40,529 nt of DNA from Silvimonas sp. JCM 19000 (GTDB lineage Bacteria; Pseudomonadota; Gammaproteobacteria; Burkholderiales; Chitinibacteraceae). The notes below the pieces were generated by a model that worked only from the letters and a program-made list of their open reading frames with translations, was not told where the DNA came from and did no database searches. Below, in pieces: positions 24,455 through 33,228 of this stretch (position 1 is the stretch's first letter; every line of letters begins with the position of its first letter). The translations under genes were made by a program, and so were the position numbers. The stretch is taken from positions 1 to 40,529 of the forward strand of contig BBFD01000004.1 in the NCBI GenBank assembly GCA_001313065.1, written 5' to 3'.

Positions 24455-24482
24455 GGCAGCGTGCAAACGCTGCCTTTTTTTT
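24455..24482 (+). terminator. rho-independent terminator of the atp operon
   Basis: GGCAGCGT / ACGCTGCC stem with a 4-nt loop followed by eight T bases, 25 bp after the atpC stop. Confidence 0.95.
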
Positions 24483-24550
24483 ATTGCCCGTCGCCGCCGC
24501 TGCGCCGGGCGGGTAAAATGCCCGGCTACGCTCAGTTAACCGGATTACCC

Positions 24551-25924
24551 ATGTCTCGTCTCGATGTCGTCATCCTGCCGCCGGGCAAGGCAAACGTATG
24601 TATTCCAGCCTGCCAAAGTGCTGCATCCGCTGGCGGGCAAGCCCTTGCTGCAACATGTGCTCGATACTTCCCGAGCGATGAGCCCGGCTCGTACCATCGT
24701 CGTGTACGGCCATGGTGGCGAGCAGGTGCAGGCCGCGCTGGCGAGCCAGGCGGATCTGGGCTGGGCGCATCAGGCGCAACAACTGGGCACTGGTCACGCG
24801 CTGGCGCAGGCGCTGCCGCAACTGCAGGGCGACATCACGCTGATGCTGTACGGCGACGTGCCGCTAACGCGTATCGATACCTTGAAACAACTGCTGTCCG
24901 CAGCCGAAGGCGGCAAGCTGGGTATCCTGACCGTTACGCTGGCCAACCCCACCGGCTATGGCCGCATCGTGCGCAACGCCGAAAACCAGGTGCAAAGCAT
25001 CGTCGAGCAAAAGGACGCCAGCCCTGCGCAGGCCGCCATCCAGGAAATCAACACCGGCATCCTCGCCCTGCCGACGGCCAGGCTGGCGCAGTGGCTGTCC
25101 GAACTCAAAAAAACGACAACGCCCAGGGCGAGTATTACGCCACCGACCTGATCGCCTTGGCTGTGCGCGATGGTGTGCCGGTAGTGACCACGCAGCCCGC
25201 CTTTGCGTGGGAAGCCGAGGGCATCAATAACAAACTGCAACTGGCGCAGCTGGAACGCATCCACCAGTTGAATCAGCCAACGATTTGCTGCTGGCAGGCG
25301 TTACGCTGGCAGACCCGGCACGTATCGACGTACGCGGCACGCTGCAGCATGGCAAAGACGTCAGCATCGACATCAACTGCATTTTTTTGAAGGCGAGGTC
25401 AGCCTGGGCGACAACGTCACCATTGGCGCGCACTGTTTTCTGCGCAATGTGAAGATTGGCGCCGGCGTCACCATCCAGCCTACAGCCATCTGCAAGATGC
25501 GGAAGTGGGTGCTGCCGCACAGATCGGCCCCTACGCCCGTTTGCGCCCGGGTGCGGTGCTGGCCGCGGAGGTGCATATCGGCAACTTTGTGGAAGTGAAG
25601 AACTCGTCCATCGGCGTGGGCAGCAAGGTCAATCATCTGTCGTATATCGGCGATGCCGAAATCGGCACGCAAACCAATATCGGCGCGGGCACCATCACGT
25701 GTAATTACGACGGGGTGAACAAGCACAAAACCATCATCGGCAACGAAGTGCGCATAGGCTCCAACGCCAGCCTGGTCGCGCCCGTGACCATCGGCGACCG
25801 GGCGACCACCGGTGCCGGTTCGGTGATCAGCAAGAACGCGCCCGCCGGAGAACTGACCATCGCGCGCGCCCGCCAAGTGACCGTGCCTGGCTGGCAGCGC
25901 CCGGAAAAACCCGCCAAAAAATAA
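24551..25924 (+). CDS. glmU: bifunctional UDP-GlcNAc pyrophosphorylase / glucosamine-1-phosphate acetyltransferase
   Basis: Makes UDP-N-acetylglucosamine for peptidoglycan and LPS. About 458 residues. The N-terminal uridylyltransferase has the signature LAAGQGKRM (restored by one missing G near 24577), [22 protein letters not shown] and GYGRIVRN. The C-terminal left-handed beta-helix acetyltransferase has hexapeptide repeats ([30 protein letters not shown]), [44 protein letters not shown] and ends in a basic tail. Frame breaks near 24577, 25107-25113 (A run), 25280 ([10 protein letters not shown]), 25385-25391 (T7) and 25484. It follows the atp operon terminator, an arrangement common in proteobacteria. 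Confidence 0.95.
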
Positions 25925-25968
25925 GCACATGGCGCGTGTTACAATCACGCCCAACTGCTCCGCCCCAT

Positions 25969-25997
25969 CTTATCCACAGCTCTTTGCTGTGGATAAG
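25969..25997. promoter_or_regulatory. inverted pair of consensus DnaA boxes
   Basis: Perfect 12-bp inverted repeat CTTATCCACAGC (25969-25980), TCTTT loop, GCTGTGGATAAG (25986-25997). Each arm carries an exact DnaA box, TTATCCACA (25970-25978) and its complement (25988-25996). It lies in the 148-bp gap between glmU and ychF. No T tract follows, so it is not an ordinary terminator. Confidence 0.7.
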
Positions 25998-26072
25998 CCA
26001 TTGCGGCGCACAACCATTGACCGGCGCGCTGGCCTAGTTCGGCGCCGCCCAGCAACCTGAAGGACGCACCTC

Positions 26073-27168
26073 ATGAGTCTCAAATGCGGCATCGTGGGCT
26101 TGCCCAACGTTGGCAAATCCACGCTGTTCAATGCCCTGACCAAAGCCGGCATCGAAGCAGCCAACTACCCGTTCTGCACCATTGAACCTAACGTCGGCAT
26201 CGTTGAAGTGCCGGATGCGCGTCTGGGCCAGCTGGCGGAAATCATCAAGCCGCAAAAAAAATCGTGCCGGCCATTGTCGAGTTTGTGGATATCGCCGGCC
26301 TGGTCGCTGGCGCCAGCAAGGGCGAAGGCTGGGCAACCAGTTCCTGGCCAATATTCGCGAGACCGATGCCATCGTCAACGTGGTGCGTTGCTTTGAAAAC
26401 GACAACATCGTGCACGTGGCTGGCCGCGTCGACCCGATCGACGATATCGCCGTGATCGGCACCGAACTGGCGCTGGCCGATATGGCCACGGTCGAGAAAT
26501 CGATCCAGCGCGACGGCAAGAAAGCCAAGAGCGGCGACAAAGACGCGCAAAAGCTGGTGGCCGTGCTGGAAAAAAATCCTGCCGGTGCTGAACGAAGGCC
26601 GCCCGGCCCGTTCGGTAAAACTGAGCGACGAAGAAAAAAAGCCATCATCAAGCCGTTGTGCCTGCTGACCGCCAAGCCCGCCATGTATGTGGCCAACGTG
26701 GCGGAAGACGGCTTCCAGAACAACCCGCTGCTGGACAAGGTCAGCGAATACGCCAAGCTGGAAGGCGCACCGGTGGTGGCAGTGTGTGCCGCCATCGAAT
26801 CCGAAATCGCTGAATTGCCGGACGAAGACAAAGCCGAGTTCCTGAACGAACTGGGCCTGGAAGAACCGGGCCTTAACCGCCTGATCCGCGCTGGCTTTGA
26901 TCTGCTGGGCCTGCAAACCTATTTCACCGCCGGCGTAAAAGAAGTGCGCGCCTGGACCATCCACAAAGGCGACACCGCCCCGCAAGCGGCTGGCGTAATC
27001 CACACCGACTTCGAACGCGGCTTTATCCGCGCGCAAACCATCGGCTTTGACGACTACATCACCTACAAGGGTGAACAAGGCGCCAAAGAGGCCGGCAAGA
27101 TGCGTGCGGAAGGTAAGGAGTACGTGGTTAAAGACGGTGACGTGCTGAACTTCTTGTTTAACGTCTGA
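26073..27168 (+). CDS. ychF: redox-regulated ATPase YchF (Obg family)
   Basis: P-loop protein of the Obg/TRAFAC group that binds ribosomes and prefers ATP; linked to oxidative-stress responses. About 363 residues. Walker [16 protein letters not shown] at residue 9, switch region [47 protein letters not shown], and the C-terminal TGS-like domain [33 protein letters not shown] and [19 protein letters not shown]. Frame breaks at A runs near 26255-26262, 26571-26576 and 26634-26640 and a missing C near 26327. It is the last chromosomal gene before the integrated element. Confidence 0.95.
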
Positions 27169-27232
27169 CACCATTTCTGGTGTTTCTTGAGTTTCATGAA
27201 ACATCAAAAAAAATGATATAAAAAAACACTTT

Positions 27233-27261
27233 AAAGCCGCGCACTTGCGCGGCTTTTTTTT
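27233..27261 (+). terminator. rho-independent terminator after ychF
   Basis: AAAGCCGCGC / GCGCGGCTTT stem with a 4-nt loop followed by T8 (27254-27261), 65 bp after the ychF stop. It probably marks the last conserved chromosomal sequence before the inserted element. Confidence 0.92.
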
Positions 27262-27293
27262 GTTTCTTTGTGTTGCTTGGTGTTTAGGAGGTT

Positions 27294-27320
27294 TCACCAA
27301 TAATCTGAGTATATTGGTGA
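27294..27320. repeat. inverted repeat in the candidate attachment/arm region
   Basis: TCACCAATA (27294-27302) and TATTGGTGA (27312-27320) around a 9-nt spacer, between the ychF terminator and the integrase gene. In P4-type elements this interval carries attL and integrase/excisionase arm sites, so it is a candidate recombination or autoregulatory site. The second att copy is outside the window, so the exact core cannot be set. Confidence 0.4.
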
Positions 27321-27392
27321 GTATGGTCGATTGAGGTTGGATGAATAAGTGAGTGCAGTGAACTGATCCTGTGTTCACTGAGGGAGAAGCCC

Positions 27393-28577
27393 ATGCTCAC
27401 CGATGCGCACTGCCGTAACGCAAACCGAAAGACAGGCTGTATCGCCTGAACGACTTCCGGGGGCTGTATCTGGAGGTGAAGCTTTCAGGGGTGAAGGCAT
27501 GGCGCTATCGCTTCACCCTGGGCGGGAAGGCGAGCATGTATGCACTGGGCGAATATCCCAGTGTCACCCTTGCCGAGGCGCGTGAGCGTAGCGAGGCTGC
27601 CCGCAAGCTGGTCAAGCAGAGCATCAACCCGGCGCAACAGCGCCAGCTTGACCGTATCAGACAAGCCCATGAAGCCAACAATACCTTTGAAGTGGTTGCC
27701 AGGGAGTGGCTGCAAACCAAGGACTGGGAGGATGTCACCAAGGATCGCCGTCTGGACATGCTCGAACGCGTCGTCTTCCCCGCCATCGGAAAGATGCCCG
27801 TTCGCGATGTCACACCGGCGCATTTACTCGACATCCTGCAAAAAAAACCTTCAAACGCGGCGCACCAACTGTAGCTGCTGAGGCCCGGCGCACCATGTCC
27901 GCAGTCTTCGAGTTCGCCGTGGCTACCCTCCACGCGGATGGTGATCCGGTCTGGCCTGTCCGTAAGGCGCTACCTGCCAATAAAACCCAGAACAAAACAG
28001 CCTTGTCTACCGGGCAGATTGGCAAACTGCTGGTGGATTTCGACAATCATCGAGGTACATTTCAAACTAACTACTGCATGCAACTGATGTGGTGGACGCT
28101 TGCTCGCCCCAGTGAAGTCGCCGAAGCGGAGTGGAGCGAATTTGATCTGGATGCCGCCATCTGGCGTATTCCGGCCGCTCGGATGAAGGCACGCAAGGAC
28201 GACGTCGTACCGCTGCCACGGCAAGCGGTTGAAATGCTCAAGGGGCTACAGGGGGTGACCGGCAATCGGAAACACCTCTTTCCTGGGCGCGATGATCGCA
28301 ACGGGCCGATGTCGGTTGCATCGTTACGCCAAGCGCTGAACGCCCTAGGTTGGGGCGGCACCTACAGCCCTCACGCCACTCGCACCACCGGCAGCACGCG
28401 TTTGAACGATGGGCTACCGGCCCGATGCGATCGAGGCCCAGCTGGTGCACGCTGATCAGAACAATGTGCGCCGGACATACAACCATGCGACCTACTTCGA
28501 TGAGCGCAAGGTCCATGATGCAGGATTGGGCAGATCACCTTGAAAGCTGGAGGGTCGCCGTCCATGAACAGAAATAA
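27393..28577 (+). CDS. P4-type tyrosine recombinase (integrase)
   Basis: Site-specific recombinase expected to integrate and excise the element. About 395 residues: N-terminal DUF4102 arm-binding domain (LYRLNDFRGLYLEVKLSG, YRFTLGGKASMYALGEYPS, VTLAEARERSEAARKLV), a core-binding domain and the catalytic domain. The catalytic Arg lies in TLARPSEVAEAEWSEFD, the second box reads SPHATRTTGSTRLN, the late His is in LVHADQNNVRRTYNHATY, which also holds the nucleophilic Tyr. Frame breaks near 27425, 27840-27846 (A7) and 28408, each one base. GAGGGAG upstream supports the ATG at 27393. It lies 130 bp after the ychF terminator with no tRNA gene nearby. Confidence 0.9.
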
Positions 28578-29435
28578 AGTCTCTGCCTCGTGTCACGAGG
28601 CGGCCATGCTCACGCCCCTGGGGCGGCTGATCGAGCGGCATTTCCCTAAACTGAACCACCCCGAGCCCCATGACGAGGCAGCGCGACGCAGGGCCTTCAC
28701 GGAGGCGGTAACCGCCGTGGCCCAGCGCTACGCGAGTCTGAGACAGCAAGCCCGAGACGCCGAACACAGCCGAAAGCGCTTCGAAACAATTGCCCTCGCG
28801 GCACAACAACTCCGCTTCGCCATGGAGGGGCTGGGTCAAAGCGAACTGAACAAGCTGGAGGCCGGGCAATCAGCTACCTACCATGCCTACGTGGGCGAAT
28901 TGGACGAACACCAGGCATACGACCTTGGCACGCGGCATGAGCTGTCTGACGAACCCTTTGGTCCCCGGCCCGCTGGCCGCATGCTGCACTAGCAGGACCT
29001 GCGCTGGCTGGGCAAGGCGCCAAGGATCTGTGCGCGCCACGCAGGCGAGGCCGTCCTGAGAATGTCGCCGAGCGCTGGGCGGCACGCCAGTTCGTTGTCC
29101 TCTGTCACAAGCATGGTTGGACACCCGTGCGGGTGGCTCACAGCGGGTCAGAGACGCAGCAAGCTGACCCACAACCCTCCGATGCTGTGATGTGTCTCGC
29201 GGCCATCTTGGTCGCCGGAGGAGAGAGCGAAGTACGTGCCAAGAGCGCCGCCATGTCGGCGCTAAAGCCGCTACGAAGTCGGTTCACTCATCTGGAATGG
29301 CCCGACTGCTCACCAGACGATCCGCACAGCGACTACGTGGAACCGACCGAGTACTCCGTCAGCCTGAAAGAGCTGATCGCTGATCGCCACAACGGCACCG
29401 GTGACCTCCCCGACTTCCACCCCAGGAGCGACTAA
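28564..29435 (+). CDS. hypothetical accessory-element protein (frameshifted)
   Basis: No family recognised. The start at 28564 overlaps the integrase end by 14 bases, suggesting co-expression. The first 143 residues are helical and charged (AFTEAVTAVAQRYASLRQ, RKRFETIALAAQQLRFAME). A stop appears at 28990-28992, but inserting one G at CTGCA (28984-28988) opens a continuous second half: ALAGQGAKDL, RRGRPENVAERWAARQFV, LCHKHGWTPVRVA, VMCLAAILVAGG and a Pro/Asp-rich end at 29435. That single-base deficit is the same type seen throughout the window, so one protein of about 290 residues is more likely than two short ones. Function unknown. Confidence 0.55.
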
Positions 29436-29542
29436 GCCCCAGCCAATAAATTTGCCACCATCGCAGCATTTGATGTCCGTGCATCGCACCATACTGACGC
29501 GCAGCATCCCCGGTGTTTTCACGATGTTTCGAGGAGCACCAC

Positions 29543-29744
29543 ATGCTGCGCGTTATCCGCATTCAAGACGTCTGCGACAAGATCGCCCTGAGCCGTACCT
29601 CGCTGTGGCGGCTGTGAAAAAACCACTGACTTCCCCCGCCCCATCCAGTTAGGCGGCCGCGTGGCCGGTTTTCTGGAGCACGAGATCGACGCCTGGCTGG
29701 AGCAACAAGCTGCTCAGCGTGGCAATGTGCAAGAGGTGAAATGA
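29543..29744 (+). CDS. AlpA-like helix-turn-helix regulator
   Basis: Short DNA-binding protein of about 66 residues of the AlpA/excisionase type that controls integrase expression or directs excision in P4-like elements. It reads MLRVIRIQDVCDKIALSRTS then LWRL, followed after a frameshift in an A6 run (29618-29623) by KTTDFPRPIQLGGRVAGF and LEHEIDAWLEQQAAQRG. The order helix-turn-helix, FPRPIQLGGR wing, W-containing C-terminal helix is the standard pattern. GAGGAG lies seven bases before the ATG. It abuts the next gene. Confidence 0.8.
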
Positions 29745-29745
29745 C

Positions 29746-30366
29746 ATGGGTCGCCAACGCACCGTCAACGACCAGGGGTTCTGGCATAGCCACTTCTACA
29801 GGGCTGCACGACTGAGGACAAGACCACACTGCTGCACCTGTTGACCAGCCCCGTCTCCAACATCATCGGCGCTACCCGCTGGTACCGAGGATCGCCGCCG
29901 CCGAGGTCGGTTGGTCGCAAGACCAGTGGCTGCAGGTCATCGAGCGCCTGCGCGCAGAAGACCTGGTTTGGTTCGAGCCTGTTCGCATGTTCGTCTGGGT
30001 TAGGGTCTGGTGGCACCACAATCTGGCCAGCCAGACCCTCGGCCCCAAACTCCGCGCCAGAACCCTCGACAACATCCGGCAACTGCCCGAGCCTTGGCAG
30101 GCCCATTCCTTGACGCCTACAAAGCACGGCTGAGTGAAGAACATCGAACGCTGCTGGACTCCCTTCTGGCCGGCCACTTAACAGCTGAAGTGTCATCCGT
30201 ACCATATGGATACGGTATCGATGACTCATCCGACTTTTCCCGTCATAACACCAACAATAAAACCAACTCTAAGGTAACTCGAACTCCAGACGCGCCGGCA
30301 CGGTCGCCTGTGGATAAGTTGGGCATCCCGGCGAGCTGCTTGGCGCAAGTGGAGGCAGCTGCTTAG
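29746..30366 (+). CDS. phage/element replication-type winged-helix protein (putative)
   Basis: Uncharacterised; its pattern recalls phage replisome-organiser N-terminal domains. Joined segments: VNDQGFWHSPLLQGCTTEDK, TTLLHLLTSPVSNIIGA, then IAAAEVGWSQDQWLQVIERL and RAEDLVWFEPVRMFVWVRVW followed by an N-rich segment, then LPEPWQAHFLDAYKARLSEE and a low-complexity tail ending near residue 206. The tryptophan-rich FVWVRVWW strand after a helix-turn-helix is typical of that type of domain. Frame breaks near 29800, 29900 and 30105. An exact DnaA 9-mer (TGTGGATAA, 30309-30317) lies in the tail-coding part. It is two bases after the AlpA-like gene. The assignment is resemblance only. Confidence 0.45.
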
Positions 30367-30432
30367 AGCCCTCCGACAAGGAACGCTGCGGGAGGTTTCA
30401 GCTGCCATTTTCGAAGACCTCGCCAAAGGCGC

Positions 30433-30789
30433 GTGGCTGTGAGCCCCAACGCCGACCGCCTGAACGACATTGCCCGCGAATGCTTGGCCATGCTGCCCGC
30501 CGCGCTGCCTCAGGCTCCCTCCGCAGGCCGATCCAGCCGTACAGAGGCCGAATACCTGCGCATGGCTCAAGTGCTCCTGGAGCGCGCAAACGGCGCCCCA
30601 GGAGCACTGGCAGTGGCGGTGCAGGCTACCCAAAGCCCCAGAACCTTTCACAAGCGCTTGGCAGCCCTGCGTTTCTCCAGCCGGCAACTGGTGCGCGAGC
30701 ACCTCGATGTACGCTCGGCCTCACAGGAGCTGGACTGGCAAAGCATGGCGGACGTGCTGCCACGGCTCCATGAGCAGCTTCGTGCTTGA
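30433..30789 (+). CDS. hypothetical protein, possible N-terminal half of the following recombinase
   Basis: About 118 residues, GTG start at 30433 or 30439. Helical, Ala/Arg/Leu-rich: LNDIARECLAMLPAALPQ, EAEYLRMAQVLLERANG, TFHKRLAALRFSSRQLVREH, MADVLPRLHEQLRA. It resembles in size and helix content the core-binding domain of tyrosine recombinases. The third reading frame is open from about 30786 into the next gene, so the two may be one gene split by an indel near 30785. No family is recognised with confidence. Confidence 0.4.
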   Translation: MAVSPNADRLNDIARECLAMLPAALPQAPSAGRSSRTEAEYLRMAQVLLERANGAPGALAVAVQATQSPRTFHKRLAALRFSSRQLVREHLDVRSASQELDWQSMADVLPRLHEQLRA

Positions 30790-30809
30790 TCACCCTAAAT
30801 GAACATGGA

Positions 30810-31462
30810 ATGACCCAACCCCGGCGTAAGCGCCGCAGCAAGCGCCAAGCACTGAAGAGGTTGCCGCCGAGCTGCGCACGCGGCGCGCCGGGCAAGTACG
30901 CCGATGCGCTGCTGGCATCGGCCTGACCGGCGCGAGACCCGGTGAACTGGTCAAAGGCATCATTGCATGGCTGCGGCGTGATGAGGCGCTCGGTATCGAG
31001 ACCCTTTGCCTTTATGTGCACGGCATCAAGATCAAGGCGCAACAGGGGCAGCCATACCGATTCATGGCCTACTCAGTAGAAGACACGCATCCGCTGGTGG
31101 CGGCGCTGGTAAATCGGCTCAGCGCACAGCCCGACAGAAAGCTGCACATCCATATCGCAAAGGCGGGCAACTTTACGGCGGAGATTCAACGCCTTGCGCG
31201 CATGCTCTGGCGCAACCATGACCACGCCGTCACCGCTACCTGCTTCCGCCACCAATGGAGTGCGGATGTGAAAGCCGCTGGCGATGCAGACGCTGCCAGC
31301 TGGGGTCTGGGGCATCGCAGTTCCAAGACACGGACATTCTACGGAATGGCCAGGCAGGCGCGGAATGGTCATGCACGGCGGCCTGTCCGAATCGAGACGG
31401 ATTTGCCTCTGAGGGCCGCTCGAACGGTGCACCCCATCCCGAATGGGCCGCGATCGGAATGA
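30810..31462 (+). CDS. divergent tyrosine-recombinase-like catalytic domain protein
   Basis: After joining frames (breaks near 30858, 30900 and 30926) it reads MTQPRRKRRSKRQALK, then YADALLASALTGARPGELVK, IETLCLYVHGIKIKAQQGQP, FRHQWSADVKAAGDADAASW and GLGHRSSKTRTFYGMARQ. This matches the order of tyrosine-recombinase boxes: Arg I in TGARPGEL, the beta-hairpin Lys in IKIKAQQG, Arg II in CFRHQWSAD, His III in LGHRSSKT and Tyr in TFYG. The usual first His of HxxR is replaced (T-C-F-R). About 217 residues as a separate gene, or about 340 with the preceding frame. It could be a second recombinase of the element or a regulator derived from one. Confidence 0.6.
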
Positions 31463-31551
31463 GGCAATGGCGCCGGTGATGGGATATGGCGGCAATCATT
31501 ACCCCCTTTGCAAACCAAGGCCGGACCGTCACCCGCGCACGAGTTCAGCGC

Positions 31552-31659
31552 ACATCGGGTGAAACGATGTAATGGGCATAGAAGCAATTTACCACTATAT
31601 TCGTATCTTTTTTGATGCAATGAAAGATTCATTTGAATAGAATGTCGAGATCTTCCCAT
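31552..31659. promoter_or_regulatory. brxR upstream control region with inverted repeats
   Basis: The 217-bp gap before brxR is more AT-rich than the flanking genes. It holds ACATCG-N7-CGATGT (31552-31570), an imperfect nested dyad TATTC/ATCTTT (31598-31610) with AAAGAT/GAATA (31623-31639), and CGAGAT-N6-ATCTCG (near 31650-31670). BrxR-type WYL regulators are known to bind inverted repeats upstream of their own gene, so these are candidate operators. Promoter hexamers are not clear. Confidence 0.4.
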
Positions 31660-31679
31660 CTCGTCGTTACGACCCCACC

Positions 31680-32579
31680 ATGGAAGCTGATCAGACAGCC
31701 GAGCTACCCCAATCCCAACGGGACCGGCTCAAGCACATCGAGCTGCGGTTGCGCTTCCTGGGGGAGGTTCGTCGCCCTGACCTGATGCAGCGTTTTGGCA
31801 TTCAGTCAGCTGCAGCCTCCCGGGACCTCGCGCTCTACAAAGAGCTGGCCCCAGAGAACATTGATTACGAAAGCCGTGGCAAGCGCTACCTCCTGGGGGC
31901 CAAGTTCACGCCGCTGTTTGCCGTGCCATCGGCCCAAGTCCTGGGCTGGCTGGCTGAGCAATTGGGCGATGCCACGGCGCCATCGTCTGATGCCCTGCTG
32001 CCATGCCTCATGCCTTCCAGGCTCTCTTACCCAGAGCTGGACACCCTGGCCTGCATCACGCGCGCTATGCACATGGGGCAGGTGCTCAGCATCGGTTACC
32101 ACTCGGTGAGCAGCGGCGAGTCGTCGCGCGACATCGTGCCCTTTGCGCTGCTGGACACGGGGCTTCGATGGCATGTGCGAGCGTTTGATCGCAAGTCACA
32201 AACTTTCCGCGACTTTGTCCTGACCCGTGTCAGCAAGCCCACTCCAAAGCTTGGCGACGAGCCAGCACGCCATGAGCTGCCAGAGCAAGACGTTCAATGG
32301 ACACGCATCGTCGAATTGGATCTGGTACCACACCCGGATCAGCCCCATCCAGAAGTCACGCAGATGGAATACGACATGCCAGACGGTGCGTTACGTCTCA
32401 AATTGCGAGCTGCATTGGCTGGCTATGCCCTTCGCAAGTGGAGCGTGGACTGCACACCAGATCACAGCTTGCGCGGACCCGAGTACCGCCTCTGGCTGAA
32501 AGACCACCTCGCCTTGTACGGCGTTGAGACGGCTGTATTGGCACCGGGCTATCCCAGCAACAAAGGTAGTGTGACATGA
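31680..32579 (+). CDS. brxR: BREX transcriptional regulator, WYL domain (BrxR)
   Basis: Leading gene of the BREX operon; BrxR proteins are dimeric winged-helix/WYL regulators that repress or tune defence expression. 299 residues, intact. N-terminal winged helix: RLKHIELRLRFLGEVRRPDL, MQRFGIQSAAASRDLALYKE and YESRGKRYLLGAKFTPLF. The WYL-type domain follows (LSIGYHSVSSGESSRDIVPF, LLDTGLRWHVRAFDRKSQTF, FVLTRVSKPT), then a C-terminal dimerisation region ending near YRLWLKDHLALYGVE. Its stop overlaps the brxA ATG (ATGA). The sole apparent promoter region of the BREX genes lies just upstream. Confidence 0.9.
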   Translation: MEADQTAELPQSQRDRLKHIELRLRFLGEVRRPDLMQRFGIQSAAASRDLALYKELAPENIDYESRGKRYLLGAKFTPLFAVPSAQVLGWLAEQLGDATAPSSDALLPCLMPSRLSYPELDTLACITRAMHMGQVLSIGYHSVSSGESSRDIVPFALLDTGLRWHVRAFDRKSQTFRDFVLTRVSKPTPKLGDEPARHELPEQDVQWTRIVELDLVPHPDQPHPEVTQMEYDMPDGALRLKLRAALAGYALRKWSVDCTPDHSLRGPEYRLWLKDHLALYGVETAVLAPGYPSNKGSVT

Positions 32580-33228
32580 CCGAGCGCTACCGACTGTCAT
32601 TCACGACCGGAGGACTCTTTCTCCCAGAGTCTTCCATGGTTGCTGCTCGCTATTTGCGGCTGGGTGACTGGTCGGCAACGCGCGCTCAACTGCGGGACGA
32701 AAACCTCCTCCAGGTACGTACATCAGCTGCGGCAACCCGCATCAGCAAGGAAATCACGGCACGGCTGCAAGAGCTGAATTCGGAAGAGCTTTCGGCGCTG
32801 CCGGACTTGAGTCTGCGTGACCAAGCGAACTTGCTCTGGGTAGCCGTCTGTCGGCGCTACCCTTCATTCGAGAGTTCGCCACAGAGGTAATGCGAGAGCA
32901 CTTTTTTTTGGTGCTTCGCCGCCGATTGGTGTTCACGGATTTCGACCACTTTCTCAATAGCAAAGCGCTTTGGCATGCCGAGCTTGACGACATCGCCCGA
33001 TCAACACAGTTGAAGTTGCGGCAGAACCTGTTCCGCATGCTGCGTGAAGCAGATTTCCTCTCGGATCAGTACGAAATTCATCCAGCTCAGCTCAGCCCCT
33101 CTCTCGCCCAGCTCCTCGCCCGGCGGGGGCGGCAGGCTTCATGGTTTTCCCAGCCACTGACAACGACATTCAACGATGGCTTCAATGACCCCGAAGATCA
33201 GTCACCAACCACTCGCCAACCGCTTTGA
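32576..33228 (+). CDS. brxA: BREX protein BrxA (DUF1819)
   Basis: Small BREX component; family members have a NusB-like helical fold with DNA-binding ability. About 217 residues: RYRLSFTTGGLFLPESSMVA, ARYLRLGDWSATRAQLRDEN, ISKEITARLQELNSEELSAL, WVAVCRRYPFIREFATEVM, FTDFDHFLNSKALWHAEL and KLRQNLFRMLREADFL match the family order. One C appears to be missing near 32866 (RRYPFIRE). The T8 run at 32902-32909 reads correctly in frame. The gene overlaps brxB by about 50 bases. Confidence 0.9.

Noticed and set aside
27191..27202. GTTTCATGAAAC palindrome as a second parS
   Set aside because: It lacks the central CG of the parS core (CACGTG) and is two bases shorter, so ParB binding is not expected.
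27169..27392. tRNA gene as the integration target
   Set aside because: No cloverleaf or tRNA-like 3' end could be found in this interval on either strand.
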